64,000 bases of DNA from Shewanella sp. NIFS-20-20 (lineage in GTDB: Bacteria > Pseudomonadota > Gammaproteobacteria > Enterobacterales > Shewanellaceae), in contig NZ_JAHUTT010000004.1 of assembly GCF_019209865.1 (NCBI RefSeq), positions 62,001-126,000 on the forward strand, written 5' to 3'. A model generated the notes under the pieces. The model had not been told where the DNA came from and made no database searches. It was given only the letters and a program-made list of their open reading frames with translations. The position numbers and the translations under genes were made by a program. Below, piece after piece: positions 46,977 to 56,117 of the stretch. Numbering within the stretch: the stretch's first letter is position 1; each line of letters opens with the position of its first letter.

Positions 46977-48347
46977 TTATCGGATTGCGTCCGTTTTTTG
47001 TTCTAGGAAGTGTTTTATTGTCAATGCACTGCGCTTAGGTGTACGAACTAAGGTGGTGTAATCGACATAACAAAGACCGAAGCGTTTTTGATAGCCTTCG
47101 GCCCATTCGAAATTGTCCATCAAGCTCCAAGCAAAATAGCCTTGAACATTGACCCCAGCGTTGATGGCGCGATCCAGCGCGCTTAAATGCTGTTTATAGT
47201 ATTCGACCCGTTGCATATCGTTGATTTCATCATCAATGATTTGGTCATCATAAGCGGCGCCATTTTCGGTGATATATATCGGTGGCAAGTCGTATTCCAT
47301 GGCCAATGTCAGCAGCATCTTAGTGAGTGAAATCGGCGTGACTTCCCAGCCCATGGCCGTCAATGACATCGCCACTTTTTTGGGGGGCACGATCTCAAAG
47401 CCTTCAAAGCCGCGGCGACCATTACTACAGACCACATTGCGGGTGTAGTAATTAATGCCAAAGTAATCAAGCGGGGCCTGAATAATGGCCATGTCGCCGT
47501 CTTCAATATGGGGGCGAGCATTGGAGGGCAGTTGTGAAAAAGAGTCTGGATAGGTGCCTTTTAATAGCGGTGAGATATACCAGTGGTTGAGATAATCATC
47601 TGCCAATTTGGCGGCCCGTATATCGTCAGTGAATTGGGTAAGGGGATCGCACGGGGCAATATTCACGACGATGCCGTGTTGACTGTTGGGGGCATTTTTA
47701 CGCAGTACCGGCATAGCCAACCCATGGGCCAGTAATAAATGATGAGCCGCTTGGCGGCCGTGGGCTTGGCCGATTTTTCCCGGCGCATGAACGCCGGTTT
47801 CGTAGCCTAAATGGGCACTGCAAAAGGGCTCGTTTAACGTGGTGTAAGCATACACGCTGTCGCCGAGCTCACGACTAATGGCATCGGCATAATCGCGGAA
47901 ATGATACGCGGTTTCACGGTTGAGCCAGCCGCCTTTATCCTCTAGATATTGCGGCAAATCCCAGTGATAAAGGGTAACAAAGGCTTTAATTCCTTTGCGA
48001 TTAAGTGCGTCAATGAGCTGTCGATAAAATGCTAATCCCTGCGGGTTTATCTGACCTGACGCTGTCATTACCCGTCCCCATGAGATCGAGAAACGATAGG
48101 CGTTAACCCCAAGCGAACTAATGAGTTCGATATCTTGTTGCCAGTATTCAATATGATTGCAGGCGATGTGGCCATTGGAGTGATCGCTGATCTTGCCCGG
48201 AATACGGCAAAAAGTGTCCCAGATGCAGGGCAAGCGGTTGTTAACATCGCCTTCGATTTGGAACGCTGCAGTGGCTACTCCAAAAATAAAATCTCGATGA
48301 CGAATTCTTGAGGTGCTCGGGATGTCTATTTTATTGATATTGTTCAC
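46977..48347 (-). CDS. GH1 beta-glucosidase
   Basis: A 456-residue cytosolic glycoside hydrolase family 1 enzyme without signal peptide. The acid/base is E173 in 'TTLNEPFC' and the nucleophile E361 in 'IYITENGAAYDD'. 'FIFGVATAAFQIEG' opens it and 'WSLMDNFEWAEGYQKRFGLCYVD' binds the glycone in the family. It should hydrolyse beta-glucosides imported by the GPH permease to glucose. The frame begins at a GTG (48347) with no strong ribosome site. First gene of the minus-strand operon. Confidence 0.92.
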   Translation of the reverse strand: MNNINKIDIPSTSRIRHRDFIFGVATAAFQIEGDVNNRLPCIWDTFCRIPGKISDHSNGHIACNHIEYWQQDIELISSLGVNAYRFSISWGRVMTASGQINPQGLAFYRQLIDALNRKGIKAFVTLYHWDLPQYLEDKGGWLNRETAYHFRDYADAISRELGDSVYAYTTLNEPFCSAHLGYETGVHAPGKIGQAHGRQAAHHLLLAHGLAMPVLRKNAPNSQHGIVVNIAPCDPLTQFTDDIRAAKLADDYLNHWYISPLLKGTYPDSFSQLPSNARPHIEDGDMAIIQAPLDYFGINYYTRNVVCSNGRRGFEGFEIVPPKKVAMSLTAMGWEVTPISLTKMLLTLAMEYDLPPIYITENGAAYDDQIIDDEINDMQRVEYYKQHLSALDRAINAGVNVQGYFAWSLMDNFEWAEGYQKRFGLCYVDYTTLVRTPKRSALTIKHFLEQKTDAIR

Positions 48348-48460
48348 TAATACTTATCTCTATCAAATCGTTGATTATGTCGGACATCATGCTTAGGTTG
48401 TCAGCATCACTCAGTTAACTCAGTGATACGGGTTGACAACGGTTAAATGAATGTTAAAAA

Positions 48461-48474
48461 TGAAAGCGCTTACA
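48461..48474. promoter_or_regulatory. LacI-type operator 3, between divergent operons
   Basis: TGAAAGCGCTTACA is the exact reverse complement of the operator at 38373-38386. It lies in the 189-bp space between the GH1 / GPH / lacI operon and the FucP-like / GH3 / GH16 operon, where one site can control both promoters. Confidence 0.82.
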
Positions 48475-48536
48475 CCAATTTAGTGTTTTGGATAGCAAAG
48501 GTCAATATTTGTTCACAGACAGGCGGAGAAATTTTC

Positions 48537-49799
48537 ATGGCGGCAATACCTGATCTCGACTCAAGTCAGACCGGTGGTCATGCTCAGCAGCGGCCAATGA
48601 GTTTTGTACTGGTGGCGTTAAGCTCATTGTTTTTCATGTGGGGCTTCATTACCGCCATGAATGACATCTTGATCCCCTACCTGAAAGATATGTTTGAGCT
48701 GAGTTATACCAAAGCGATGTTGGTGCAATTTTGCTTCTTTAGTGCCTACTTTGTGGTGTCATTACCCGCCGGGGCATTGGTGGCGCGACTGGGCTACCAA
48801 AAAGGCATTGTTATCGGTTTATTGGTAGCGTCCCTGGGGTGCGGACTGTTCTACCCATCAGCGAGTATCGAGTCATATTGGCTGTTTTTACTCGCTTTTT
48901 TTATTTTAGCTTCCGGGATCACCGTGCTACAGGTCGCCGCCAATCCTTATGTGAGTATCTTGGGGCCGGCGGCCACCTCCTCGGCGAGATTAACCTTGAC
49001 CCAAGCCTTTAACTCACTTGGCACCACCGTTGCCCCGCTGATAGGTGGTTGGCTAATTTTTTCTGAAGCCATCGATAATCACGCGGCGCAAGCCGTCAGT
49101 GGCACTGAAGTGCAATTGCCATATTTGGGCTTGATGCTGCTCTTAGCGGCGTTGGCGCTCTTGTTTTATAAATTACACCTTCCCGCCATTGTGGATGTGG
49201 TGCCAGGCAAAAAACCAGTCGAAAAAGCATGGCATTACCCACAACTTAAATTAGGGGCTGTCGGTATTTTTGCCTACGTGGGCGCTGAAGTGGGCATAGG
49301 TAGTTTTTTAATTAGCTTTATGATGGAACCCCATATTGCCAACTTAAATCAAGCGCAGGCCTCGAGTTATATCGCTTGGTATTTTGGCGGCGCCATGGTG
49401 GGGCGATTTATCGGCGCTTGGGTGATGAAATACATCCCCGCCAGTAACGTATTGGGTTGCCATGGCATTGCGGCTGCGGTGCTGGTGGCCATCGCCATGA
49501 CTACCGACGGTTATGTGGCCGTGTGGGCCTTGGTGGCGGTTGGATTATGTAACTCGATTATGTTTCCTACCATTTTCAGCCTTGGGATCCGTGATTTGGG
49601 GGCCAGCACCAGCCATGGCTCCGGGGTGTTATGTTTGGCCATTGTTGGTGGTGCCATCGTGCCATTGCTGCAAGGGGTTTTGGCGGATTACTTGGGCTTG
49701 CAAGCCGGCTTTATCTTACCTTTATGCTGCTATGTCTACATTGTCTTTTTTGGATTTAAAGGCAGCCAATTTCGACCTAAAAGCGGTGCCCTGTCATGA
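48537..49799 (+). CDS. FucP/GluP-like sugar MFS transporter
   Basis: A 420-residue major facilitator with twelve helices, of the FucP / glucose-galactose transporter group. 'SSLFFMWGFITAMNDILIPYLKDMF' region and 'VSLPAGALVARLGYQKGIV' are diagnostic, and 'LQVAANPYVSILGPAATSSARLTLTQAFNSLGT' region is the conserved mid-part. It should import free glucose released by the periplasmic glucosidase. The ATG at 48537 has GGAGAAA upstream; the longer frame starts across the operator and is unlikely. Its stop overlaps the GH3 start by 4 bases. Confidence 0.9.
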   Translation: MAAIPDLDSSQTGGHAQQRPMSFVLVALSSLFFMWGFITAMNDILIPYLKDMFELSYTKAMLVQFCFFSAYFVVSLPAGALVARLGYQKGIVIGLLVASLGCGLFYPSASIESYWLFLLAFFILASGITVLQVAANPYVSILGPAATSSARLTLTQAFNSLGTTVAPLIGGWLIFSEAIDNHAAQAVSGTEVQLPYLGLMLLLAALALLFYKLHLPAIVDVVPGKKPVEKAWHYPQLKLGAVGIFAYVGAEVGIGSFLISFMMEPHIANLNQAQASSYIAWYFGGAMVGRFIGAWVMKYIPASNVLGCHGIAAAVLVAIAMTTDGYVAVWALVAVGLCNSIMFPTIFSLGIRDLGASTSHGSGVLCLAIVGGAIVPLLQGVLADYLGLQAGFILPLCCYVYIVFFGFKGSQFRPKSGALS

Positions 49800-52345
49800 A
49801 ATGCGACAAGGTGTTGATGACAACCAGCTTAGTGTTGGTCTTGAGCTTGAATGGCAGCCAGAGTGTAGCGGCCGTCAGTCAAGCTGAGCTTAACACGACT
49901 CAAACCGGCACTTTGCTCACCAATGAGGACAGTGATATGTCAAGAAGTTTGACACGCTGGCCCAAGGGTATATCGCCCTTTGCCTTTGACCAAGCCACAG
50001 AGCAGCGCATTGAGACGTTATTGGCGCAGATGAGCATTGAACAGAAAGTGGCGCAAATCATTCAGCCTGAGATCCGTGATTTTAGCATTGAAGATATGCG
50101 CCAATATGGCTTTGGCTCCTACCTAAATGGCGGCGGCGCGTACCCTGATAATAACAAAGAAGCCAAGGTGCAAGATTGGGTCAATTTAGCCGAATCCTTG
50201 TATCAAGCCGCGATGGATAGCTCAGCCGATGGCATTGCAATCCCGCCGCTGTGGGGGACGGATGCCGTCCATGGTCATAATAATGTGTTAGGTGCGACTC
50301 TATTTCCCCACAACATTGGCCTTGGCGCCACCGCGAACAAAGAGTTAATCGCCTCGATTGCCGCGGCGACCGCCAAAGAGGTGGCCGCCACCGGCATTGA
50401 TTGGGTGTTTGCGCCGACAGTCGCCCGCGCGAGCGATCCACGTTGGGGCCGCACCTATGAAGCTTATGGGCAAGATCCGCAGCTAGTGAGTGCGTTTTCA
50501 GCGGCTTTTGTTGAGGGGATGCAAGGTTCGCTCAATCAGGATTGGTTATCCGCCGCCCATACCGTGGCGACCGCCAAGCATTTTATTGGCGATGGTGGCA
50601 CCTGGCTTGGCGATGATCAAGGCGACACTCGCTTGTCAGAGCCTGATTTAATTGCGCTTCATGGCCAAGGCTATGTCGCTGCCATTGGCGCGGGCGTGCA
50701 AACCATCATGATGTCGTTTTCCAGTTGGTGGGGGGAAAAAAATCATGGCAATCATTACCTAATGACAGAAGTACTCAAGCACCGAATGGGCTTTGATGGT
50801 GTCTTAGTGGGGGATTGGAACGGTCATGGACAACTGCCCAACTGCACCATAGATTCATGCCCTGATGCCATTAATGCCGGCTTAGATGTCTTTATGGTGC
50901 CGACTGACGCCTGGAAGGCGCTTTACCATAACACCGTCGCCCAAGCCCGTGATGGACGGATTGGTAAGGCGCGCCTAGATGATGCCGTGCGTCGGATGTT
51001 ACGGGTAAAAATTCGGGCCGGATTATTTGATAAGCCGTCGCCTGCCAAGCGACCGCTGGCTGGGCAACAGTCATTAATTGGCCATCAAGACCATCGAGCC
51101 ATTGCCCGGCAAGCGGTGCGAGAGTCGCTGGTACTCTTGAAAAATAATCGCAATGTCTTGCCGCTATCACCGCGCTCGCGGGTGTTGGTTGCCGGTGATG
51201 GTGCGGATAATATTGGCAAGCAAGCCGGCGGCTGGAGTGTTACTTGGCAGGGGACTGATACCCTCAATGCTGATTTTCCAGGCGCGACCTCCATCTATGC
51301 GGGAATTGCCGAGCAAGTGACACAAGCCGGAGGCGAAGTGATCTTGTCTGCTTTAGGTCAATGGCAGGGGCGCAAACCCGATGTGGCCATCGTGGTCTTT
51401 GGTGAAAACCCTTATGCCGAGGGCAATGGCGACTTAGCCAACCTTGAATATCAGCGGGGGAATAAACGCGACTTAGCCTTGTTGAAGTCCTTGCAGGAAC
51501 AAGGGATTGCGGTGGTATCGGTATTTATCACCGGCAGGCCTTTGTGGGTAAATCCTGAAATTAATGCCTCCGATGCGTTTGTCGTAGCGTGGTTGCCGGG
51601 CAGCGAAGGGGCGGGGGTTGCCGACGTACTATTTACCGCTAGTGATGCCAAAAAACGCCATGAGATTGGCGGCCGCTTAAGCTTTAGTTGGCCGGCATCG
51701 CCAACGCCTTCAAGCACCGACAAGCCCTTATTTGAGCTCGGCTATGGCTTAACCTTTGCTGACGCCACCGAGTTGCCAGTGCTGAGCGAAGAAACGTTGC
51801 AGCAACAGCAGGAGCAGGGGCGCTTGGCGATCCTCGATGGTGTCGTTAAGGCGCCGTGGCAATTATGGCTGGGTGACAAGCTAGACATGCAGCAACTACG
51901 GACGGCTCAGCTTGATTTAGCCAGTGTCAGTATTCGCGACATTGATAAATCGATTCAACAAGATGCCCGGCGTATTCATTTTAAACAGCCACAGGCTTTG
52001 GTGCGATTCCAAGCGGATTTTCCGCTGGATTTGCGGGATTACCAGCACGCCTCGGCGCAGATCATGATGGATGTTCGTCTGCCTCGCGCGCCGACGGCAC
52101 CGTTAATCTTAGGCATAGGCTGCGGTGATGATTGCCTTAAAACGACGTCTGTGTCGCTGGACACTCTGGCGCTCGGGCAATGGCAAACGCTCACGGTAGA
52201 TTTAGGCTGTTTTGGCCTAAGTAGTGAGCAATTGTCGCAGGTATTTATTCCTCTTCAACTCGGCTCAAGTGGCGACTGGATTATTGAATTAGCCAATATT
52301 CGCTGGCAGCCACAACAACCCAAAGGGGATGTTCGTTGTGATTAA
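49796..52345 (+). CDS. GH3 exo-beta-glucosidase (ExoP-like)
   Basis: An 849-residue exported glycoside hydrolase family 3 enzyme. Signal peptide about residues 1-26. The TIM-barrel domain has 'IPPLWGTDAVHGHNNVLGATLFPHN' region, 'DPRWGRTYEAYGQD' and the nucleophile D340 in 'VLVGDWNGHG'; the second domain has 'VLVAGDGADNIGKQAGGW'. The C-terminal ~170 residues resemble the ExoP_C beta-sandwich of the Pseudoalteromonas exo-1,3/1,4-beta-glucanase. It should trim laminari-oligosaccharides to glucose in the periplasm. It overlaps the genes on both sides. Confidence 0.92.
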   Translation: MKCDKVLMTTSLVLVLSLNGSQSVAAVSQAELNTTQTGTLLTNEDSDMSRSLTRWPKGISPFAFDQATEQRIETLLAQMSIEQKVAQIIQPEIRDFSIEDMRQYGFGSYLNGGGAYPDNNKEAKVQDWVNLAESLYQAAMDSSADGIAIPPLWGTDAVHGHNNVLGATLFPHNIGLGATANKELIASIAAATAKEVAATGIDWVFAPTVARASDPRWGRTYEAYGQDPQLVSAFSAAFVEGMQGSLNQDWLSAAHTVATAKHFIGDGGTWLGDDQGDTRLSEPDLIALHGQGYVAAIGAGVQTIMMSFSSWWGEKNHGNHYLMTEVLKHRMGFDGVLVGDWNGHGQLPNCTIDSCPDAINAGLDVFMVPTDAWKALYHNTVAQARDGRIGKARLDDAVRRMLRVKIRAGLFDKPSPAKRPLAGQQSLIGHQDHRAIARQAVRESLVLLKNNRNVLPLSPRSRVLVAGDGADNIGKQAGGWSVTWQGTDTLNADFPGATSIYAGIAEQVTQAGGEVILSALGQWQGRKPDVAIVVFGENPYAEGNGDLANLEYQRGNKRDLALLKSLQEQGIAVVSVFITGRPLWVNPEINASDAFVVAWLPGSEGAGVADVLFTASDAKKRHEIGGRLSFSWPASPTPSSTDKPLFELGYGLTFADATELPVLSEETLQQQQEQGRLAILDGVVKAPWQLWLGDKLDMQQLRTAQLDLASVSIRDIDKSIQQDARRIHFKQPQALVRFQADFPLDLRDYQHASAQIMMDVRLPRAPTAPLILGIGCGDDCLKTTSVSLDTLALGQWQTLTVDLGCFGLSSEQLSQVFIPLQLGSSGDWIIELANIRWQPQQPKGDVRCD

Positions 52346-53408
52346 ATCGACTGTTTTGTTGGCCAGCTGTCTGGTCACTGGTGCCAGTGTTTTACCGATG
52401 ATTTGCCAAGCGGATAATCAAGGGGAATCGCTATCCGCGCCGGCCGGTTGGCAACAAGTTTGGCACGATGAGTTTGATGTGCTTGATGGCAATAAATGGC
52501 AATTTGAAGTGAATTGTTGGGGTGGCGGTAATAATGAGCAGCAGTGCTATACCCCGCGCAGCGAGAATGCTTATATCGACAATGGCGTATTGCATATTGT
52601 CGCCCGCAAAGAAGATTTTCGTGGCCCTGCTCAGCAAGATGATCAACCGGGCTATGACATCAATGACACCTCGGTGCTAAAGCCTTACACCTCGGCGCGG
52701 TTACGCACCAAACATTTAGCGCAGTGGACCTATGGCCGGTTTGAGATCCGCGCTAAATTGCCGCAAGGTCAGGGGACTTGGCCGGCGATTTGGATGCTAC
52801 CAACCAACAATCGCTACGGCAGTTGGCCGGCGTCGGGCGAAATTGACATTATGGAGGCAGTTAACCTTGGCGCCAACAGTGACCGCCCCAGCGCCCCTGC
52901 TGGTGAGCTTGAAACTCGGGTTCATGGCACCCTCCATTATGGGCGCGAATTTCCGGAAAATGTTTACGCTGGCACTGGCTATCGCCTCGCCAATGAGCAA
53001 TCACCCGCAGCGGATTTTCATGTGTACGCCATCGAGTGGGAGGCCACAGAGATCCGCTGGTATGTCGATAATATTCATTACGCTACCCAAACCTCTGCGA
53101 CTTGGTATAGCCAAGCGGTCGATGAGGCGGGGCAATGGCAAGAACACGGCAATCATGCCCCCTTTAATCACCCATTCCATTTATTGCTCAATTTAGCGGT
53201 CGGCGGAGGCTGGGCGGGAACGGTTAATGACACCGGAGTCGACAGTGCCGTGTTTCCGCAAGTGCTGAGCATAGATTATGTGCGGGTATATCAATGCCAG
53301 CCCGCGCTCAGTGACGCTCGAGGGTGCGCTAGCCAAAGTCCGCAGGCCCGCTTAGTGATAGGCGCTCCTAAACCTGCCATCAATACCCCATCGCAACCCC
53401 AAGACTAG
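52329..53408 (+). CDS. GH16 endo-beta-1,3-glucanase (laminarinase), single domain
   Basis: A 359-residue exported GH16 enzyme. The signal peptide ends near 'MICQADN'; the Cys there could also be a lipobox, though the preceding residues are not typical. Catalytic motif 'GEIDIMEAV' gives nucleophile E171 and acid/base E176, with 'WPAIWMLP' and 'LHYGREFPEN'. It resembles the catalytic domain of the 38443 gene but has no C-terminal modules. AGGGG sits only a base or two before the ATG at 52329, so a GTG at 52338 may be the true start. It overlaps GH3 by 17 bases. Confidence 0.9.
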   Translation: MFVVIKSTVLLASCLVTGASVLPMICQADNQGESLSAPAGWQQVWHDEFDVLDGNKWQFEVNCWGGGNNEQQCYTPRSENAYIDNGVLHIVARKEDFRGPAQQDDQPGYDINDTSVLKPYTSARLRTKHLAQWTYGRFEIRAKLPQGQGTWPAIWMLPTNNRYGSWPASGEIDIMEAVNLGANSDRPSAPAGELETRVHGTLHYGREFPENVYAGTGYRLANEQSPAADFHVYAIEWEATEIRWYVDNIHYATQTSATWYSQAVDEAGQWQEHGNHAPFNHPFHLLLNLAVGGGWAGTVNDTGVDSAVFPQVLSIDYVRVYQCQPALSDARGCASQSPQARLVIGAPKPAINTPSQPQD

Positions 53409-53498
53409 TTGGCGCCCATGAGCCGGCTGACATCAGGCGGTGTCGGCCGCCGAGGCGTTGGTGTGAGTGACTGATAATAGAGAAAATAAGGATTTTTT

Positions 53499-54407
53499 AT
53501 GTATAGAATAGGCATTGATTTAGGCGGCACTAAGATCGCATTGGTCGCCATGGACGCCAGTGGCACCGAGGTGTTTCGCAAGCAAACTCCCACACCGTTC
53601 ACCTATGGCGAAACCTTGGCGATCATTGTCGAATTGGTGAATGAGACCGAAGCGTTTCTTGGGCAACAGGCCAGTGTCGGCATCGGTATTCCCGGCATCT
53701 TGTCACCGATCACTCAACGGGTAAAAAATGCTAACGCCACTTGGCTAAATGGCCATCCGATGGATAGCGATTTAGCCAAGTTATTGCAACGACCTGTGCG
53801 GATTGCCAATGATGCCAATTGTTTTGCCGTCTCAGAGGCCGTCGATGGTGCCGGCGCCGGCAAACATCTGGTGTTTGGTGTCATTCTGGGGACGGGCTGC
53901 GGCGCGGGGGTGGCGATTGCTCAACAAGTGCATCAAGGCGGCAATGGCATTGGCGGTGAATGGGGACATAACCCGCTGCCTTGGATGCGCGCCGATGAAT
54001 TTAACACTACCGACTGTTTTTGTGGCAACCGAGATTGTATTGAAACCTTTGTGTCTGGCACCGGTTTTTTGAGGGATTACCATCAGGCCGGCGGTGATGC
54101 GGCCTCAGTGCCTGAGTTGATGCAACTGATGTCCGAGGGGGATCCGTTTGCCACGGCCGCCTTTGCGCGATTTATTGATCGCTTAGCCCGCGCGTTAGCG
54201 CATGTGATTAATACCTTAGATCCCGACGTCCTAGTATTGGGCGGCGGACTCTCGAATATCGACACTATCTACCAGCGTTTGCCATTGCTATTGCCCCAGT
54301 ATGTGTTGGGGCGGGAGTGTGCCACCCCAGTGGTGAAAAACCGCCATGGCGCAGCCTCAGGTATGCGCGGGGCCGCATGGCTGTGGGGACCTGATGGCCT
54401 ATATTGA
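53499..54407 (+). CDS. ROK family sugar kinase (glucokinase/fructokinase)
   Basis: A 302-residue ROK kinase. The phosphate loop is 'IGIDLGGTKIALVAMD', 'IPGI' and 'NDANCFAVSEA' hold the catalytic Asp region, 'GGNGIGGEWGHNPLPW' includes the ROK sugar-binding Glu-x-Gly-His, and 'CFCGNRDCIETF' is the zinc-binding CxCGxxxCxE motif. It resembles Mak/NagK-type fructo- and glucokinases. In this context it should phosphorylate glucose from laminarin. AAGGA precedes the ATG; it lies 90 bp after the GH16 gene. Confidence 0.9.
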   Translation: MYRIGIDLGGTKIALVAMDASGTEVFRKQTPTPFTYGETLAIIVELVNETEAFLGQQASVGIGIPGILSPITQRVKNANATWLNGHPMDSDLAKLLQRPVRIANDANCFAVSEAVDGAGAGKHLVFGVILGTGCGAGVAIAQQVHQGGNGIGGEWGHNPLPWMRADEFNTTDCFCGNRDCIETFVSGTGFLRDYHQAGGDAASVPELMQLMSEGDPFATAAFARFIDRLARALAHVINTLDPDVLVLGGGLSNIDTIYQRLPLLLPQYVLGRECATPVVKNRHGAASGMRGAAWLWGPDGLY

Positions 54408-54470
54408 GCAGGCAAATCTGAGTGGGGCGGCTTCGCCAAGCATGGCGGGGCGCAGTGGCCATGATTAGGA

Positions 54471-54495
54471 GCCGAGGCGCGGAGGCACGCCTCGG
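54471..54495. terminator. Stem-loop between convergent ROK and FMN reductase genes
   Basis: CCGAGGCG (54472-54479) pairs with CGCCTCGG (54488-54495). No T run follows. From its position between convergent genes it is a likely shared transcription stop. Confidence 0.45.
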
Positions 54496-54514
54496 TGCTG
54501 AAGGCGACAAGCGC

Positions 54515-55039
54515 CTAGGCCAATTGCGCCATTGCGGCCTTAACTTTATCTTGCCACTCGGGGGCAATAATTTGGCCACTGCCGACATCAAAGTTATCGT
54601 AGAAGGCGGGTAATGATAGCTGCGCTTTAATGTCGCCACCAAAATAAGGCATGGAGTTCACGGCAGCGGCCAACACGCTCGCGGCGCCGCCAGGGCCTGG
54701 CGAGGTGGCTAATAGCACCATAGGCTTAGATTGAAACACCTTCATATCAATCCGCGAAGTCCAATCAAATAAATTCTTGTAGGCCGCACTGTAGCTGCCA
54801 TTATGCTCTGCAAAAGAAACCACGATGGCATCGCAACTGCCGAGTTTGGCATAGAACGCCTTGGCTGCATCGGGTTGACCTAACTCTTTTTCTTTATCTT
54901 CGCTAAATAATGGCAGTTCAAAATCATTAAGTTCGAGGACTTCAACCTCAGCCCCGGCCACCAAATTGGCGGCATAATTAGCCAATTGTTTATTAATCGA
55001 GTGACGACTGGTACTGGCACCGAAGGCAATAATTTTCAT
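54515..55039 (-). CDS. NADPH-dependent FMN reductase family protein
   Basis: A 174-residue flavodoxin-fold oxidoreductase: 'MKIIAFGASTSRHSINKQLANYAA' in part gives the FMN phosphate loop 'GASTSRHSINK', and 'VVSFAEHNGSYSAAYKNLFDW' and 'LLATSPGPGGA' are typical of NAD(P)H-dependent FMN or quinone/azo reductases. The ATG at 55039 has AAGGA upstream; the longer frame adds 12 unrelated residues. It is divergent from a LysR gene, its likely regulator. Confidence 0.88.
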   Translation of the reverse strand: MKIIAFGASTSRHSINKQLANYAANLVAGAEVEVLELNDFELPLFSEDKEKELGQPDAAKAFYAKLGSCDAIVVSFAEHNGSYSAAYKNLFDWTSRIDMKVFQSKPMVLLATSPGPGGAASVLAAAVNSMPYFGGDIKAQLSLPAFYDNFDVGSGQIIAPEWQDKVKAAMAQLA

Positions 55040-55099
55040 GAGCAATTCCTTGAGTAAATGGATGAAGATACACACCAGAGTCTAGCTTAATTTATATCC

Positions 55100-55137
55100 A
55101 AACAATGATTAATAGTTAATCAGATGATAGATTGTTT
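55100..55137. promoter_or_regulatory. Candidate LysR operator
   Basis: Two nested inverted repeats lie in the divergent promoter region: GATTAA-TAG-TTAATC at 55107-55121, which fits the LysR T-N11-A form, and AAACAAT (55100-55106) with ATTGTTT (55131-55137). The LysR protein encoded beside it is the natural binder. Confidence 0.55.
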
Positions 55138-55151
55138 CCATATGACTATTA

Positions 55152-56075
55152 ATGGTGGCGGCGATGTCGATAATTGATCCCAAACTTCTCGATGGCATGG
55201 TGTTATTCACCCAAGTGGTGAGTGCGGGCAGCTTCACCGGAGCGGCGCAGCGCAGTGGCCATTCAACCTCGTATATCAGTAAAGAAATTAATCGATTAGA
55301 GCAAAGGCTTGGGTTGAGGCTATTGCATCGGACGACCCGAACGTTAAACTTAACGCCAGATGGCGAAGCCTATTACCTGAGTTGTCAGCAAATTATTGAT
55401 GATGCTAAAAACACCTTGGATATGCTGCAAGGACGCCAACAACAGATCAGCGGCAAGCTCACGGTCTCTTGCCCGGTTAACTTTGGTTTAGGTTATTTAC
55501 GGCCGTTATTAGTGGCGTTTATGGCCCGCTATCCTAAGGTTGAACTCGTGTTAGATCTCAATGACCGCAAAGTCGACTTGGTAGCAGAGGGGGTTGATGT
55601 GGCGATTCGCGGAGCCATGCAGCTGGCTGACTCGAGCCTCATTAGTCGGCCGCTACTGGTGTCAGAGCTCCTGACCTTAGCATCACCGGCGTATTTAGCT
55701 CGGGCAGGCACCCCAAGTAGCCCCACAGAGCTGAGTCGCCATAAATGCATTTGTTATCGCTATTTAAAAGATCCGCAGGCTTGGCAATATCGCTCCCCAG
55801 CAGGTGAGGATTTGCATATTCGCGTCAACCCCAAAGTCATGACCAATAGTCCGGCCATGCAGTTGGCCTTGTGTCTTGATGGCGAAGGTATTATCAGGCT
55901 ACCCGCTATGGATTTAGAGAGCGAACTAGCGTCGGGGGCTTTGGTGAGATTATTTGAGGACTATGACGTCGCACCGGTGCGGATGTTTTTAGTGTATCCG
56001 GCGCGCCAGCATATGGCGTCGAGAGTGAAGTGTTTTATTGATGGGTTATTGGCGGCGAGTTCCACCACCGATTAA
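55152..56075 (+). CDS. LysR family transcriptional regulator
   Basis: A 307-residue LysR regulator. The winged helix-turn-helix is 'FTQVVSAGSFTGAAQRSGHSTSYISKEINRLEQRLGLRLLHRTTRTL' region at about residues 19-65, and the effector domain 'GKLTVSCPVNFGLGYLRPLLVAFMARYPKVEL' region follows. It is of the AaeR/CrgA-like group that often governs a neighbouring reductase. The ATG at 55164 is an equally possible start. It probably controls the divergent FMN reductase and itself. Confidence 0.88.
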   Translation: MVAAMSIIDPKLLDGMVLFTQVVSAGSFTGAAQRSGHSTSYISKEINRLEQRLGLRLLHRTTRTLNLTPDGEAYYLSCQQIIDDAKNTLDMLQGRQQQISGKLTVSCPVNFGLGYLRPLLVAFMARYPKVELVLDLNDRKVDLVAEGVDVAIRGAMQLADSSLISRPLLVSELLTLASPAYLARAGTPSSPTELSRHKCICYRYLKDPQAWQYRSPAGEDLHIRVNPKVMTNSPAMQLALCLDGEGIIRLPAMDLESELASGALVRLFEDYDVAPVRMFLVYPARQHMASRVKCFIDGLLAASSTTD

Positions 56076-56117
56076 CCCACTCGGGCCGACGCCCGAATGG
56101 GGATGATGACCTTAGGC

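Noticed and set aside
48447-48536. 30-codon N-terminal extension of the FucP-like transporter
   Set aside because: It would run across the LacI operator, lacks a ribosome site and is not hydrophobic; the ATG at 48537 with GGAGAAA fits better.
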